Part shown: piece by piece, positions 37,001 to 45,442 of the stretch
Layout: each line of letters opens with the position of its first letter
How positions within the stretch are numbered: the first letter of the stretch is position 1
Source of the DNA: Inmirania thermothiophila
Lineage (GTDB): Bacteria > Pseudomonadota > Gammaproteobacteria > DSM-100275
Assembly: GCF_003751635.1 (NCBI RefSeq)
Contig: NZ_RJVI01000002.1
Coordinates: forward strand, 793,986-857,985
DNA: 64,000 nt
Direction: 5' to 3'
Translations under genes and position numbers: made by a program
Notes under the pieces: model-generated
Databases searched by the model: none
What the model was told of the DNA's origin: nothing
Seen by the model: the letters and a program-made list of their open reading frames with translations, nothing else

Positions 37001-37740
37001 AGGCTGCGCCGCCGCCGGGCACTCCAGCCGGCGAGGGAAACCGCCGCCGTGGTGAGCACGAGGCCGCCCCCCAGCGCGACCCCGGCGGGCAGCCAGGGCA
37101 CCGCCACCTGCGGCGGCGCGGCGAAGACCTGCACCGGCACGCCCGCGCCGGCCAGGGAGAGCCGCGTGCGCAGCACCGGCCGCCACCCCGGCGGCCCCGC
37201 CTCGCCCGCCCAGCGCACGGCGAGCCCCGGCACCGCCGGCAGCGTGAGGTCCAGCATCGCCTCGAGGTGGCCGCGCCCCCCGCCCACCGGGAGGCCGAAG
37301 ATCCCGCGCCCGTCCATGCCCATGCGCACGAGGCGCGGCTCCGCCGCGCCCGAGAGCGCGGGCGCCGCCTCTTCGAGGGCCGCCCCCGCCGCCGCGTCGG
37401 CGCCGGCGAGAAGCACCCCCTGCCCCGGGCGGTGCCAGGCCAGCGCGGCGAGGCGCGGGTTGCCCGAGAGCAGCAGGCGGGCGAGCGCCCGGAAGCGCTC
37501 CTCCCCCGCCTCCCGCTCCGCCAGCACCCGCACCAGCAGCAGCAGCCCCTCGCCGCTCCCGGCGAGGGCCTCCTCGAGCCGCCCCGCGAGGCCGCGCGCC
37601 GCGGCCTGCTGCGCCGCCACCGCGGCCTCGCGGGCGCGCAGCCGCTCGCGGCCGTGGATCGCCGAGGCGGCGGCCAGCGTCACCGCAAGCCCCACCGCCG
37701 CAACCCGCACGAAGCCCCGCCATCCGCGCCCGACGCCCAC
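34051..37740 (-). CDS. Membrane sensor with PAS-GAF-PAS-GGDEF-EAL-REC
   Basis: The 1229-residue protein has a membrane anchor (about residues 10-27), a periplasmic sensor region, a second membrane segment (about 216-236), PAS (255-350), GAF (360-510), PAS (525-650), GGDEF (660-820), EAL (835-1080) and, at the C-terminus, a receiver domain (1095-1215, SDQDLPGMSG). The GGDEF motif reads GGDHF, so cyclase activity is doubtful. The EAL site looks complete: EALVRW, NVSAHQL, ELTET, IDDFGIGHSNL, LKADRTF and AEGAE, so a cyclic-di-GMP phosphodiesterase is likely. A receiver after EAL is unusual. It lies between the second sensor gene and metZ. Confidence 0.9.
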   Translation of the reverse strand: MGVGRGWRGFVRVAAVGLAVTLAAASAIHGRERLRAREAAVAAQQAAARGLAGRLEEALAGSGEGLLLLVRVLAEREAGEERFRALARLLLSGNPRLAALAWHRPGQGVLLAGADAAAGAALEEAAPALSGAAEPRLVRMGMDGRGIFGLPVGGGRGHLEAMLDLTLPAVPGLAVRWAGEAGPPGWRPVLRTRLSLAGAGVPVQVFAAPPQVAVPWLPAGVALGGGLVLTTAAVSLAGWSARRRRSLQAGLAAVGAAEGEGGTGSWRVQGGRIELSPGALRILGPAAPGEGAPPLARVHGEDRERVARARAGGGAFASEYRVIGPDGEVRHVRERAVPVPDGMAGVLVDVTEERVREARLARLNRSLGLLTACNEALLRSRDEPALARDVCAELVGVGAYALAWVAVRRDDAPGLVLLAAAGEEEALDLGLLGAEGEDLPWRAAMRGEAVFVEDLGAVAGPWAEGARRAGLRFAAFLPLAEDGTVTGVLGVLGLHGREAGTPGQEERDLLRRLAADVAYGIQGHRLRAAHEAARGHLELMGHAMGSIGDGVLIAAADDPALPVVYVNPAFERFAGREAAAAVGRPAAELYETLGGDERARAALRRAVAAGEPCEVVVRLRRDDGARWARVRVAPMRDAAGRVSHHVAVVSDLTDLVRYQEALERRALTDELTGLPNRAALEDRLVHALDRAARTGTGVAVVYVDLERFREVNELHGHAAGDALLQAVARGLRAAVRSGDTVARFGGDHFVVVLEGIAAPDDAVALVGRIEAVFARTFEVGGEPVRLGVRMGVALFPGHGGDAEALLRAADAAMHEAGGAGGERVVFYRGELTERLQRRRALERALAAVIEADALELHYQPRVELATGRVVAAEALVRWPRAGHGLVPPAEFVPLAEACGLIGDLGRWVLRRACSDAAAWRAEGYDVRVGVNVSAHQLDDPDLVAGVRAVLAETGLPPQALELELTETAVAEDPARARAVIGALAELGVAVAIDDFGIGHSNLALVRELPIRVLKADRTFVASVVEAPRDAAVMRTVIALGRSLGLRVVAEGAEREAQVRWLWRAGCDEVQGFYFARPMPLGRLRGYLAAGVRWDPGGEGQGGVLVVDDEAGVRRALARALAPLGVSVHEAGDAAEALAILAAEQVAVVVSDQDLPGMSGVDLLARVRGLYPGTYRILLSARADRETLADAVNRAGVHRVFDKPWEEAALLAAVREGIAWGRTGRRRGGV

Positions 37741-37847
37741 CCGCCGGCCTCGATTTCCACAAAGATATGTCGCTTATACGCTAGCAGACGGCACCGCTGG
37801 CTGCCAAGCAATCGGCTCGATGCGTTCTGATCGGATTTTGCGCAAGA

Positions 37848-40481
37848 TCAGGCCGGCGTCCGCGCCAGCTCCGCCTGCGCGTGCCGCAGCAGCGCCTCGG
37901 CGCGGTCGCCGTGCCCGGGCGCGACGGCGAGGCCGATGCGGGGACGCAGGGCGAGCGCCTCGCCCCCGCCGAGGCGGCGTGGCGCCGCGAGCGCCTTGCG
38001 CAGACGCTCCGCGGCCCGTCGCGCGTCCGCCGCCGTGACCGCATCGGTGACGACGACCACGAAGCGGTCGCCATCCGCCGCGACGGTGTCGGCCTCGCGC
38101 AGAAGGCCCTGCAGCTCGGCGGCGAGCGCCGCCCGCAGCCGTCGCGTCCCTTCCTCGCCGAGACGCGGCGCCGCCTCGGCGAGCCCGTCCAGCTGCAGCA
38201 CCAGCACGCCGACGCCGCGGCCGCCCCGGCGCACCACCGCGAGCAGCCGCTCGAGGCGGTCGGCGAGGAGCGCCGGTCCCGGCAGGCCGGTCTCGCCGTC
38301 GGTCAGCAGGCCGTGCTCCAGGGCCTTCTGACGGCGCATGAGCCCGGTCACGTCCACGGCGACGGCGACGTGGCCGCGGTCCTCGTCGAGCGGGGCGGAG
38401 GCCACGCAGGCCCAGTACTCGCCGCCCTCGGGCCTGCGCCCGCGGACCAAGGCCTCGCGCGGCCCGGCGGCCGTGAACATGCCGGCCAGCGGCGCCGCCG
38501 CCCCGGCGCCGGCCCCGCCCGCCAGCACCTCTTCCGGGGTCCGTCCGAGAGCCCATCCGGGCGCCCGACCGGTGAGCGCAGCGAGCGCGGCGTTGGCCCA
38601 CGTGACGCGCGCCACCGCACCCTTGCGCTCCACCAGCAGCACGCCCGCCGGCGCCTGCGCCAGCGCCTGCGCCCGCCGCCGCGCCTCGGCCATGCCGTCG
38701 ACCCGCGCCGCCTCGTTCCGCGCCTGCCGCAGCCGCCGCCCGAGCCCCGCCGCGAGCACGGCCAGCGCCTCCAGCTCCTCGGCGTCCACCCGTGCCGGGT
38801 CGGCGGCGGCCACGGCCAGCACGCCGCCCCCGGCGCCCTCGTCGAAGGGCACCACCGCCACCGCGCATCCGCCCCGGGCGTCGCCCCCCAGCCACCGCGC
38901 AAGCTCCGGCTCGGCGCCGAGGTCGCACCGCACCAGCGGCCGCCCCTCCCGCAGCGCCGCCGCCACCGCCCGCGGGGCCTCACGCACCCCCGCATCACCC
39001 GCGGGGGCCACCCGCTCCAGCCGCCCCTCGCCCACGAGGCGGTCCACCACGGCGAGGACGTAGTCGCCGAAGCCGCAGAGCTCGCGGCAGAGGGCGCCGG
39101 CGAGGGCGCGCGCGTCGCCCTCCCCCGCGAGGACGGCGGCCGCCCGCGCGAGGAGGTCGCATCGCCGCCCCAGCGCCCGCACCCGCGCCTCCAGGGCGCG
39201 CGGTCCGGTGACCTCGAGGAGCACGCCGACCACGCGCCAGCCCGCCGCCTCGCGCCGGGCGTGGGCGACGTGCCGCACCGTGCGCAGCCCGTCCCCGTCG
39301 GCGAGACCGTGCTCGAGAGCGAAGGGGCGCCCCTGGCCGACGGCGGCCTCGAGGGCGGCCCCGACGCGGGCGCGGTCGCCCTCGGCGACGCGCCCGACCA
39401 GGGCGGCGCGGGAAACCGCCCGCCCCTCGAGGCCGAGCAGCGCCCGCGCACCCCGCGACAGGCGCAGCCGCCGCCGCTCCGGATCCCACTCCCAGTGGCC
39501 GAGCCCGGCCACCGCCTCGGCCTCGGCGCGCCGCTGCGCCTCGCGGTGCAGCCGCGCCCGCGCCCGCCCCAGCACGCGCACCAGGGCCGCGAGGCGCGCC
39601 TCGTGGGCGAGCCGCGCATGCACCCCCAGCGCGAGCGCGAGCGCCGCGGCCAGCCCCGCCGCCAGCGTCGCCAGCGCCGGCCGCGGCGAGACCGACGGCA
39701 GCGGCTGCCCCAGCCGCACCTGCAGCCGCCACGGCACCCCGAACGCCTCCACGAGGATGCGCTCGCCCTCCGGCGGCGCCATCGCCGGCGTCCCGGGGGC
39801 CCGCACGGGCCCGCCCCCGGCGACGCTCAGCCACGCCCACTCGCCGCGGCGGGCCGCCGCCCGGGCAACGTCGGCGAGCAGCGCCTCGAGGTCGAGACGG
39901 ACGAAGAAGAACCCGATCAGACCGGCCTCGCGCTGGAGCGGCTCGCGCCGCGCCAGGGCCGCACCGTAGGCCGGCCGCACCCCCAGCACGACCCCCTCGG
40001 ACAGGACCAGGAGCGCGGATCCCGCCGCCGCGCCCGCCCGCGCCAGGACCGCACCCGCCTGCGGCACCGCGGCGAGGTCGCCGCCGGGCACACCGCTGGC
40101 CGTGCCGTCGGAGAAGTAGAGCCGCACCGGAAACCCGCCGTCCCGGCGCGGCGCCCAGCCGATCCCGGCGATGCCGGCGCCGAGGTCGCGGGCGAGGGCG
40201 GCGAGGGCGCGCAGCCGGGGCGGATCCACCGTGCGGCCGCTCTCCTGGATGCGGGCGGGCAGCGCCAGCAGCCCGTCGGCGAGCCGCAGCGCCGCCTCCA
40301 GCGCCCCGCGCCAGGCGCCGAGCCGCTCCTCGGCCGCGGCACGGGCGAAGGCCCGCGCCTGCAGCGCGGTCAGGCGCTGCACCTGCCACGCCGCCGCCGC
40401 CGCGGCCAGTGCCCCCAGCAGCAGCACCAGCACCGCCCAGCGCCCGGCCCCGGGCGCCGGCCTCCCGATCCCTGGCCGCAT
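37848..40481 (-). CDS. Membrane sensor with PAS, GAF and degenerate GGDEF
   Basis: The 877-residue protein has a membrane segment (about residues 15-35), a CHASE-like periplasmic region (GLIGFFFVRLDLEALLADV is typical of that class), a second membrane helix (about 265-285), a PAS (about 320-430), a GAF-like domain (440-590), another PAS (600-710) and a C-terminal GGDEF-class fold (720-875). The catalytic motif reads DGDRF instead of GGDEF, and the usual D-x-D/N contacts are altered, so it is probably a non-enzymatic output or nucleotide sensor. It shares architecture with the neighbouring 1229-residue protein, suggesting duplication. Confidence 0.85.
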   Translation of the reverse strand: MRPGIGRPAPGAGRWAVLVLLLGALAAAAAAWQVQRLTALQARAFARAAAEERLGAWRGALEAALRLADGLLALPARIQESGRTVDPPRLRALAALARDLGAGIAGIGWAPRRDGGFPVRLYFSDGTASGVPGGDLAAVPQAGAVLARAGAAAGSALLVLSEGVVLGVRPAYGAALARREPLQREAGLIGFFFVRLDLEALLADVARAAARRGEWAWLSVAGGGPVRAPGTPAMAPPEGERILVEAFGVPWRLQVRLGQPLPSVSPRPALATLAAGLAAALALALGVHARLAHEARLAALVRVLGRARARLHREAQRRAEAEAVAGLGHWEWDPERRRLRLSRGARALLGLEGRAVSRAALVGRVAEGDRARVGAALEAAVGQGRPFALEHGLADGDGLRTVRHVAHARREAAGWRVVGVLLEVTGPRALEARVRALGRRCDLLARAAAVLAGEGDARALAGALCRELCGFGDYVLAVVDRLVGEGRLERVAPAGDAGVREAPRAVAAALREGRPLVRCDLGAEPELARWLGGDARGGCAVAVVPFDEGAGGGVLAVAAADPARVDAEELEALAVLAAGLGRRLRQARNEAARVDGMAEARRRAQALAQAPAGVLLVERKGAVARVTWANAALAALTGRAPGWALGRTPEEVLAGGAGAGAAAPLAGMFTAAGPREALVRGRRPEGGEYWACVASAPLDEDRGHVAVAVDVTGLMRRQKALEHGLLTDGETGLPGPALLADRLERLLAVVRRGGRGVGVLVLQLDGLAEAAPRLGEEGTRRLRAALAAELQGLLREADTVAADGDRFVVVVTDAVTAADARRAAERLRKALAAPRRLGGGEALALRPRIGLAVAPGHGDRAEALLRHAQAELARTPA

Positions 40482-40532
40482 CCCTGCCTCCTGCGGGCGC
40501 CCCTGCGCCCGGAGCGCCCCGCGGTGGTGGCT

Positions 40533-42059
40533 TCAGCTCACATTGTAGAGGTCGATCAGCGCCGGGTCCGCCGCGGCCTCCAGCTCGCGGCGCTGCTGCT
40601 CCTTGGCGGCGTCGCTGCGCAGGGCCTTCAAGTGGCGCAGATAGGCCTCGGTGACGCCGCCGGTGACGTAGTCGCCGTCGAAGACCGAGGCGTCGAAGCG
40701 CGGGATCGCCGGGTTGCCCCGGCGCACGGCGTCGACGAGGTCCGCGAGGTCCTGGTAGATGAGCCGGTCGGCGCCGATGGCGCGCCCCACCTCCTCCTCG
40801 CTGCGGCCGTGGGCGATGAGCTCGTCGGCGGCGGGCATGTCGATGCCGTAGACGTTGGGGTGGCGCACCGGCGGCGCGGCGGAGGCGAAGTAGACCTTGC
40901 GCGCGCCGGCCTCGCGGGCCATGCGGATGATCTCGCCCGAGGTAGTGCCGCGGACGATGGAGTCGTCCACCAGCAGCACGTTCTTGCCCTGGAACTCGAG
41001 GCCGATGGCGTTGAGCTTCTGGCGCACCGAGCGGCGGCGCTGGGTCTGCCCCGGCATGATGAAGGTGCGCCCGATGTAGCGGTTCTTGATGAAGCCCTCG
41101 CGGTACTTGACGCCGAGGCGGTGGGCGAGCTCCAGGCCGGCGGTGCGGCTGGTGTCCGGGATGGGGATGACGACGTCGATGTCGTGGTCGGGCCAGACGC
41201 GCAGGATCTTCTCGGCCAGGGCCTCGCCCATGCGCATGCGCGCCTTGTGCACGGAGACGCCGTCGAGGATGGAGTCGGGGCGGGCGAGGTAGACGAACTC
41301 GAACAGGCAGGGCGAGAGCACGGGGTCCTCGGCGCACTGGCGGACGTAGACGCGCCCGCGCTTGTCGATGAAGACCGCCTCGCCGGGGGCGACGTCGCGC
41401 TCGAGGGTGAAGCCGAGGGCGTCGAGGGCGACGCTCTCGGAGGCGAACATGAACTCGGGCCCGTCGCGGGTCTCGCGGCGGCCGAAGACCAGGGGCCGGA
41501 TCCCGCAGGGGTCGCGGAAGCCCAGCACCCCGTAGCCGGTGATCATGGCCACCGCGGCGTAGGCGCCGAGGCAGCGGCGGTGCACCGCGCGCACGGCGCG
41601 GAAGAGATCCTCCTCGGTGGCGCGCAGCTTCCCGCCCTGCTGCAGCTCGTGGGCAAGCACGTTGAGGAGGATCTCCGAGTCGGAGTCGGTGTTGATGTGG
41701 CGCAGGTCGTCGCGGAAGAGGTCCTCCTTGAGCTCGCGGGCATTGATGAGGTTGCCGTTGTGGGCGAGGGTGATCCCGTAGGGCGAGTTGACGTAGAAGG
41801 GCTGGGCCTCGGCCGAGGACGGCGAGCCCGCGGTGGGATAGCGCACGTGGCCGATCCCCATGCTGCCGCGAAGGCGCAGCATGTGGCGGGCCTGGAAGAC
41901 GTCACGCACGAGCCCGTTGTCCTTGCGCAGAAACAGCCGCGCGCCCTCGCAGGTGCAGATGCCGGCGGCGTCCTGCCCCCGGTGCTGGAGCACGGTGAGG
42001 GCGTCGTAGAGGTCCTGGTTGACCGGCCCGCGCCCGACGATGCCGACGATGCCGCACAT
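40533..42059 (-). CDS. purF: Amidophosphoribosyltransferase PurF
   Basis: PurF makes phosphoribosylamine from PRPP and glutamine, the first step of purine synthesis. The 508-residue protein starts [11 protein letters not shown], with Cys2 as the glutaminase nucleophile after Met removal, continues [23 protein letters not shown] and THNGNL-type [10 protein letters not shown], and has the PRPP site in [13 protein letters not shown] and [14 protein letters not shown]. Length matches E. coli PurF (505). It follows cvpA (52-bp gap), the usual pair. Confidence 0.98.
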   Translation of the reverse strand: MCGIVGIVGRGPVNQDLYDALTVLQHRGQDAAGICTCEGARLFLRKDNGLVRDVFQARHMLRLRGSMGIGHVRYPTAGSPSSAEAQPFYVNSPYGITLAHNGNLINARELKEDLFRDDLRHINTDSDSEILLNVLAHELQQGGKLRATEEDLFRAVRAVHRRCLGAYAAVAMITGYGVLGFRDPCGIRPLVFGRRETRDGPEFMFASESVALDALGFTLERDVAPGEAVFIDKRGRVYVRQCAEDPVLSPCLFEFVYLARPDSILDGVSVHKARMRMGEALAEKILRVWPDHDIDVVIPIPDTSRTAGLELAHRLGVKYREGFIKNRYIGRTFIMPGQTQRRRSVRQKLNAIGLEFQGKNVLLVDDSIVRGTTSGEIIRMAREAGARKVYFASAAPPVRHPNVYGIDMPAADELIAHGRSEEEVGRAIGADRLIYQDLADLVDAVRRGNPAIPRFDASVFDGDYVTGGVTEAYLRHLKALRSDAAKEQQRRELEAAADPALIDLYNVS

Positions 42060-42111
42060 GGACGTCAGACCCTCCGATGCCGTGCCTGCGGCGCCGCCCG
42101 GTGGCCGCGGC

Positions 42112-42603
42112 TCACGGGAAGCGGAAGTTGGCGGCGATGTCGCGGGGCAGGTACTGCCGCAGCCACAGCGCCAGGTCCTGGAACGGCCCGATGAGGGCCG
42201 AGTCGCGCCACCAGGGATCCTGCGGCAGGGGCGTGAGGCCCGCGAGCAGCACCAGCGCCGCCACCAGCACCACCCCGCGGGCGGCCCCGAAGAGGGCGCC
42301 GAGGAGGCGGTCAGTGCCCGACAGCCCCGTTCGGTCCACGAGCCGGCCGATGAGGAAGTTGACCCAGCCCCCGAGGATCAGGGTGGCGAGGAAGAGGCCG
42401 AGGAAGGCCAGCGCGGCCCGCGCCGAGGGCAGCGCCACCACGCCCGAGAGGAGCCCGGCCACCTCGTCGGAGAAGGCGAGCCCCACCCACAGCGCGAGCC
42501 CCCAGGCGGCGAGCGAGAGGACCTCGCGGACGAAACCGCGCCAGAGGCTCACCAGCGCCGAGACCGCCACCACGGCGACGATGACGTAGTCGATCCAGAT
42601 CAC
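42112..42603 (-). CDS. cvpA: CvpA family membrane protein
   Basis: CvpA is an inner-membrane protein linked to purF and colicin V export. The 163-residue protein has four hydrophobic segments ([20 protein letters not shown], then [35 protein letters not shown], and a [18 protein letters not shown] stretch) and the typical [10 protein letters not shown] motif. A TACAAT hexamer at 42639-42634 lies 30 bases upstream of the ATG and may be the -10 of the cvpA-purF promoter; no clear -35 was found. Confidence 0.93.
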   Translation of the reverse strand: MIWIDYVIVAVVAVSALVSLWRGFVREVLSLAAWGLALWVGLAFSDEVAGLLSGVVALPSARAALAFLGLFLATLILGGWVNFLIGRLVDRTGLSGTDRLLGALFGAARGVVLVAALVLLAGLTPLPQDPWWRDSALIGPFQDLALWLRQYLPRDIAANFRFP

Positions 42604-42669
42604 GGACGAAGCCCGTCCCGCCGGAAAGCGCGCATTGTACCGGATGCGGCGCCGGGCGCGAGCGCCCCC

Positions 42670-43296
42670 TCACCAGCGGGCGTGCAGGACCCCCGCCTCG
42701 ACCTTGGTCTCGAAGCGGCGAAGCGGATGCCTGCCCTTGGCCACGCACGCCCCGGTGGTGATGTCGAAGACCCAGCCGTGCCGGGGGCAGGTCAGGCGCT
42801 CGCCGTCGAGGGCGAGATGCGGGATGTCGGTGACCTGGTGCGGGCAGCGGCTGTCGTAGACGTGGAAGCGGTCGCCCTCGCGGTAGACGAAGACGCTGCG
42901 CGGCCCCACGTCGAAGCGGCCCGCCTCCCCCTCGGGGATCTCCGCCACCGGGGCGACCGCGTGCCAGGCGGGCTCGGCGTCGATGAGCTCCGGGTGGAAC
43001 TCCGGGATGTCCATGTCGAGGATGACGTCGATGGCCCACAGGATCTTGGTCAGCCCCAGGACCGGGAAGGCCATCAGCAGGGCGTCGATGATCTCGTGGG
43101 GGGTGGCGCCGTTGCGCAGCGCGCGCGGCAGGTACTGGCGCAGCCCCCGCTCGCTCTGGGTCGCCACCTTGGTGATGACCGAGATGAGGTCGCGGGTGCG
43201 GGTGTCGAGGTGGCGGCCCGAGGCCTTGAGGAACTGGAAGTAGGGCCTGGCCGCATCGGGCCGGACCTTGATGAAGTAGTCGAGGGCATCGCTCAT
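42670..43296 (-). CDS. Fusion of carboxymuconolactone-decarboxylase-like and Rieske domains
   Basis: The N-terminal half (about residues 15-110) has the helical CMD/AhpD-like fold pattern (DTRTRDLISVITKVATQ, LRNGATPHEIIDALLMAFPVLG). It lacks the redox CxxC of AhpD, so it may not be a peroxidase. The C-terminal half is a Rieske [2Fe-2S] domain with ligands C151-H153 (RCPHQ) and C170-H173 (CPRHGW). The combination suggests a small redox protein; substrate unknown. It is upstream of cvpA on the same strand, 66 bp apart. Total length is 208 residues. Confidence 0.88.
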   Translation of the reverse strand: MSDALDYFIKVRPDAARPYFQFLKASGRHLDTRTRDLISVITKVATQSERGLRQYLPRALRNGATPHEIIDALLMAFPVLGLTKILWAIDVILDMDIPEFHPELIDAEPAWHAVAPVAEIPEGEAGRFDVGPRSVFVYREGDRFHVYDSRCPHQVTDIPHLALDGERLTCPRHGWVFDITTGACVAKGRHPLRRFETKVEAGVLHARW

Positions 43297-43376
43297 GCCG
43301 GATCCTCCGCACGGGCACCACAGCCGCCGATTCTAGCCCGCACCGCCGCGGCACCGCCCCTCCCCGGGCGGGGGGG

Positions 43377-44489
43377 TCAGAGCGCGGCGAGCAGCGGCGC
43401 CGCCCGCCGCCCGATGCGCCGGCGCAGCCGCGCCCGCGCCCCCGCCACGTCCAGCCCCGCCCGCCCCAGCGCCGCCACCAGCCGCACCAGGCCGGCGAGG
43501 TCGGCCACGTGCACCGACTCCGGCGCCGGCGCCCCGTCCGCGCCCTGGTTGTGGTAGCGCACGAGGGGGACGGCGAGACCGGCCGCGGCCCCGCCCCAGG
43601 CCTGCGCCGCGGTGGCCTCGCAGGTGCCGCCGTCCATCAGCCGGCGCTGGAAGCCGCCGGCGCCGAGGACGCGGCGGGCGAGGCGTGCCAGCGCCTCGCA
43701 CCCGCCCGGGTCGAAGACCATGCTGCGGTCGCCGAGGCGCACCACCGGGCCGCCCCCCGGCCGCGCCCCGGGCCCCGCGGCCGAGGCCTCGAGGCTGACC
43801 AGCACCGCATCCTCCAGCGGGCCGTGGCGCTCCAGGTGCCCCACCAGCCCCACGAAGCCCACCTCCTCGGCGCGCGTCAGCAGCCCCGGGGGCGGGGCAC
43901 GGCGGCGCCGCACCGCGGCGCACACGACGGCGAAGACGCCGGCGAGGTCGTCGAAGGCCCGCGCGTAGAGGCGCGCGCCGCGCCGCCACGCCGCCGGCTC
44001 GAAGTCGAGCCCGCCGGAGAGGGCCGCCGCAGGCCGCTCCAGCGGCTCGTCGGGGACCACGCGCAGGGGCGTGCCGCCCCGGCCGGGGCGGCCGGCCTCG
44101 CGCACCACCCCGCGGGCGAGGATGCGCCCGCCGGCGGCGAGCCACACCCGCGCCCCGGCAAGCCGCCCCAGCGGCCCGCCGCCGAGCCAGCGCGCCTCGA
44201 GGGTGCCGTCGCGGCGCCAGCGCCGGCCCACCAGCCCGGGGTGGTCCATGTGGGCGCAGGCGACGACGCCGTGGACCCGCACCCGCGCCCGCCACGCCGC
44301 CGGCGAGGCCTCGCCCACGAGGAGGTTGCCGACGGCGTCGCGGCACCAGGGGACGCCCGCGGCCTCCAGCCAGCCCGCGGCCCAGGCCGCCACCGCCTCC
44401 TCGCGGGTGGGGGCGGTGGGGCAGGCGAGCAGCGCGGCCAGACGCGCCCACTCCCCCGCCCGCAGCCCCGGCGGCGGGCGGCCGATCAC
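43377..44489 (-). CDS. M42 family aminopeptidase-like protein
   Basis: The 370-residue product resembles M42 glutamyl aminopeptidases/endoglucanase-like enzymes, dizinc cocatalytic peptidases. Metal and catalytic motifs are visible: AHMDHPG (H and D), DDLAG, EEVGF (general base and ligand), EAS, and YHNQGADG near the end. The GTG at 44489 overlaps the upstream stop codon (GTGA), and a longer in-frame extension is rejected because it crosses the upstream radical SAM gene. It probably trims peptides in the cytosol. Sequence is very GC-rich and Arg/Ala-rich throughout. Confidence 0.82.
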   Translation of the reverse strand: MIGRPPPGLRAGEWARLAALLACPTAPTREEAVAAWAAGWLEAAGVPWCRDAVGNLLVGEASPAAWRARVRVHGVVACAHMDHPGLVGRRWRRDGTLEARWLGGGPLGRLAGARVWLAAGGRILARGVVREAGRPGRGGTPLRVVPDEPLERPAAALSGGLDFEPAAWRRGARLYARAFDDLAGVFAVVCAAVRRRRAPPPGLLTRAEEVGFVGLVGHLERHGPLEDAVLVSLEASAAGPGARPGGGPVVRLGDRSMVFDPGGCEALARLARRVLGAGGFQRRLMDGGTCEATAAQAWGGAAAGLAVPLVRYHNQGADGAPAPESVHVADLAGLVRLVAALGRAGLDVAGARARLRRRIGRRAAPLLAAL

Positions 44490-45373
44490 AGCGCCCGCGT
44501 CCACTCGGGGCGCAGCAGCGCCTGCGGCCGCGCCATGGCCAGGCGCACCTCGGCCAGCAGCCGCTCGCGGTCGCGCCCGAGTACGCCCTTCAGCACCAGG
44601 CGGTTGGAGGCGTGGTCGCTGCGGAAAATGGTGCGCTCGAGGGCGGTGTGGGCGATGAGGGTCTCCATCTCGCGCAGGGACCCCATGAGGTCGAGGGGCT
44701 CGTAGCCGGGGCCGAAGGCGGCGCGGAAGCGGGCGTCGCCCAGCGGGTGCATGAGGGTCAGCACCGCCGCGTACTCGGGCTGCACGGCGTTGAGCACCTC
44801 GGCCGAGGCCACGGCGTGCCGCTGCGAGAGGGCGCGCCCGGCGAGGCCGTTGATGATCATCACCGAGACCGCGATGCCGGCCTCGCGCGCGCGGCGCAGC
44901 CCCTGGATGGTGCTGTCTCGGGTCTCGCCCTTGCGGATGCGGGCCAGCACCTCGTCGTCGCCGGACTCGACGCCGACGTAGAGGAGCCGCAGCCCGGCCT
45001 CGCGCAGGGCGGCCAGCTCCTCCCGCGGGCGGCGCAGGATCTGGCGCGGCATGGCGTAGGCCGAGACCCGCTGCACGCCGCCGATGTGGGTGCGGATCGC
45101 CTCCAGGATCGCCAGCAGCCGGCGCGTCGAGAGCACGAAGGCGTCGCCGTCGGCGAGGAAGACCCGGCGCACGGGCCCGAGGCGCGCCCCCACGGCGCGG
45201 ATCTCCGCCAGCACCTCCGCCTCGGGACGCGGGCGGAAGCGCTTGCCCGTGTACATCTCGCAGAAGGCGCAGCGGTTCCAGGAGCAGCCCAGCGTCACCT
45301 GCAGGATCAGCGACTCGGCCTCGCTGGGCGGCCGGTACACCGGCTCCTCGTAGCGCAGCGGCAGCATCCACAC
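44486..45373 (-). CDS. Radical SAM protein
   Basis: The 295-residue protein has the radical SAM cluster as GCSWNRCAFCEMY (C-x4-C-x2-C), then the SAM-binding DGDAF region and a VESGDDEVLARIRKG motif of the Elp3-like core fold. This C-x4-C-x2-C spacing occurs in a subgroup of uncharacterised radical SAM proteins. No extra C-terminal cluster is seen. It may act with the adjoining peptidase, whose GTG overlaps its stop, but no reaction can be assigned. Confidence 0.85.
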   Translation of the reverse strand: MWMLPLRYEEPVYRPPSEAESLILQVTLGCSWNRCAFCEMYTGKRFRPRPEAEVLAEIRAVGARLGPVRRVFLADGDAFVLSTRRLLAILEAIRTHIGGVQRVSAYAMPRQILRRPREELAALREAGLRLLYVGVESGDDEVLARIRKGETRDSTIQGLRRAREAGIAVSVMIINGLAGRALSQRHAVASAEVLNAVQPEYAAVLTLMHPLGDARFRAAFGPGYEPLDLMGSLREMETLIAHTALERTIFRSDHASNRLVLKGVLGRDRERLLAEVRLAMARPQALLRPEWTRAL

Positions 45374-45442
45374 GGCGCGATCACCTCCGCCCGCCGGCGC
45401 TCCCCGGCGACGGCCCCCATTCTGGCGCCGCCGCCGCCGCTT

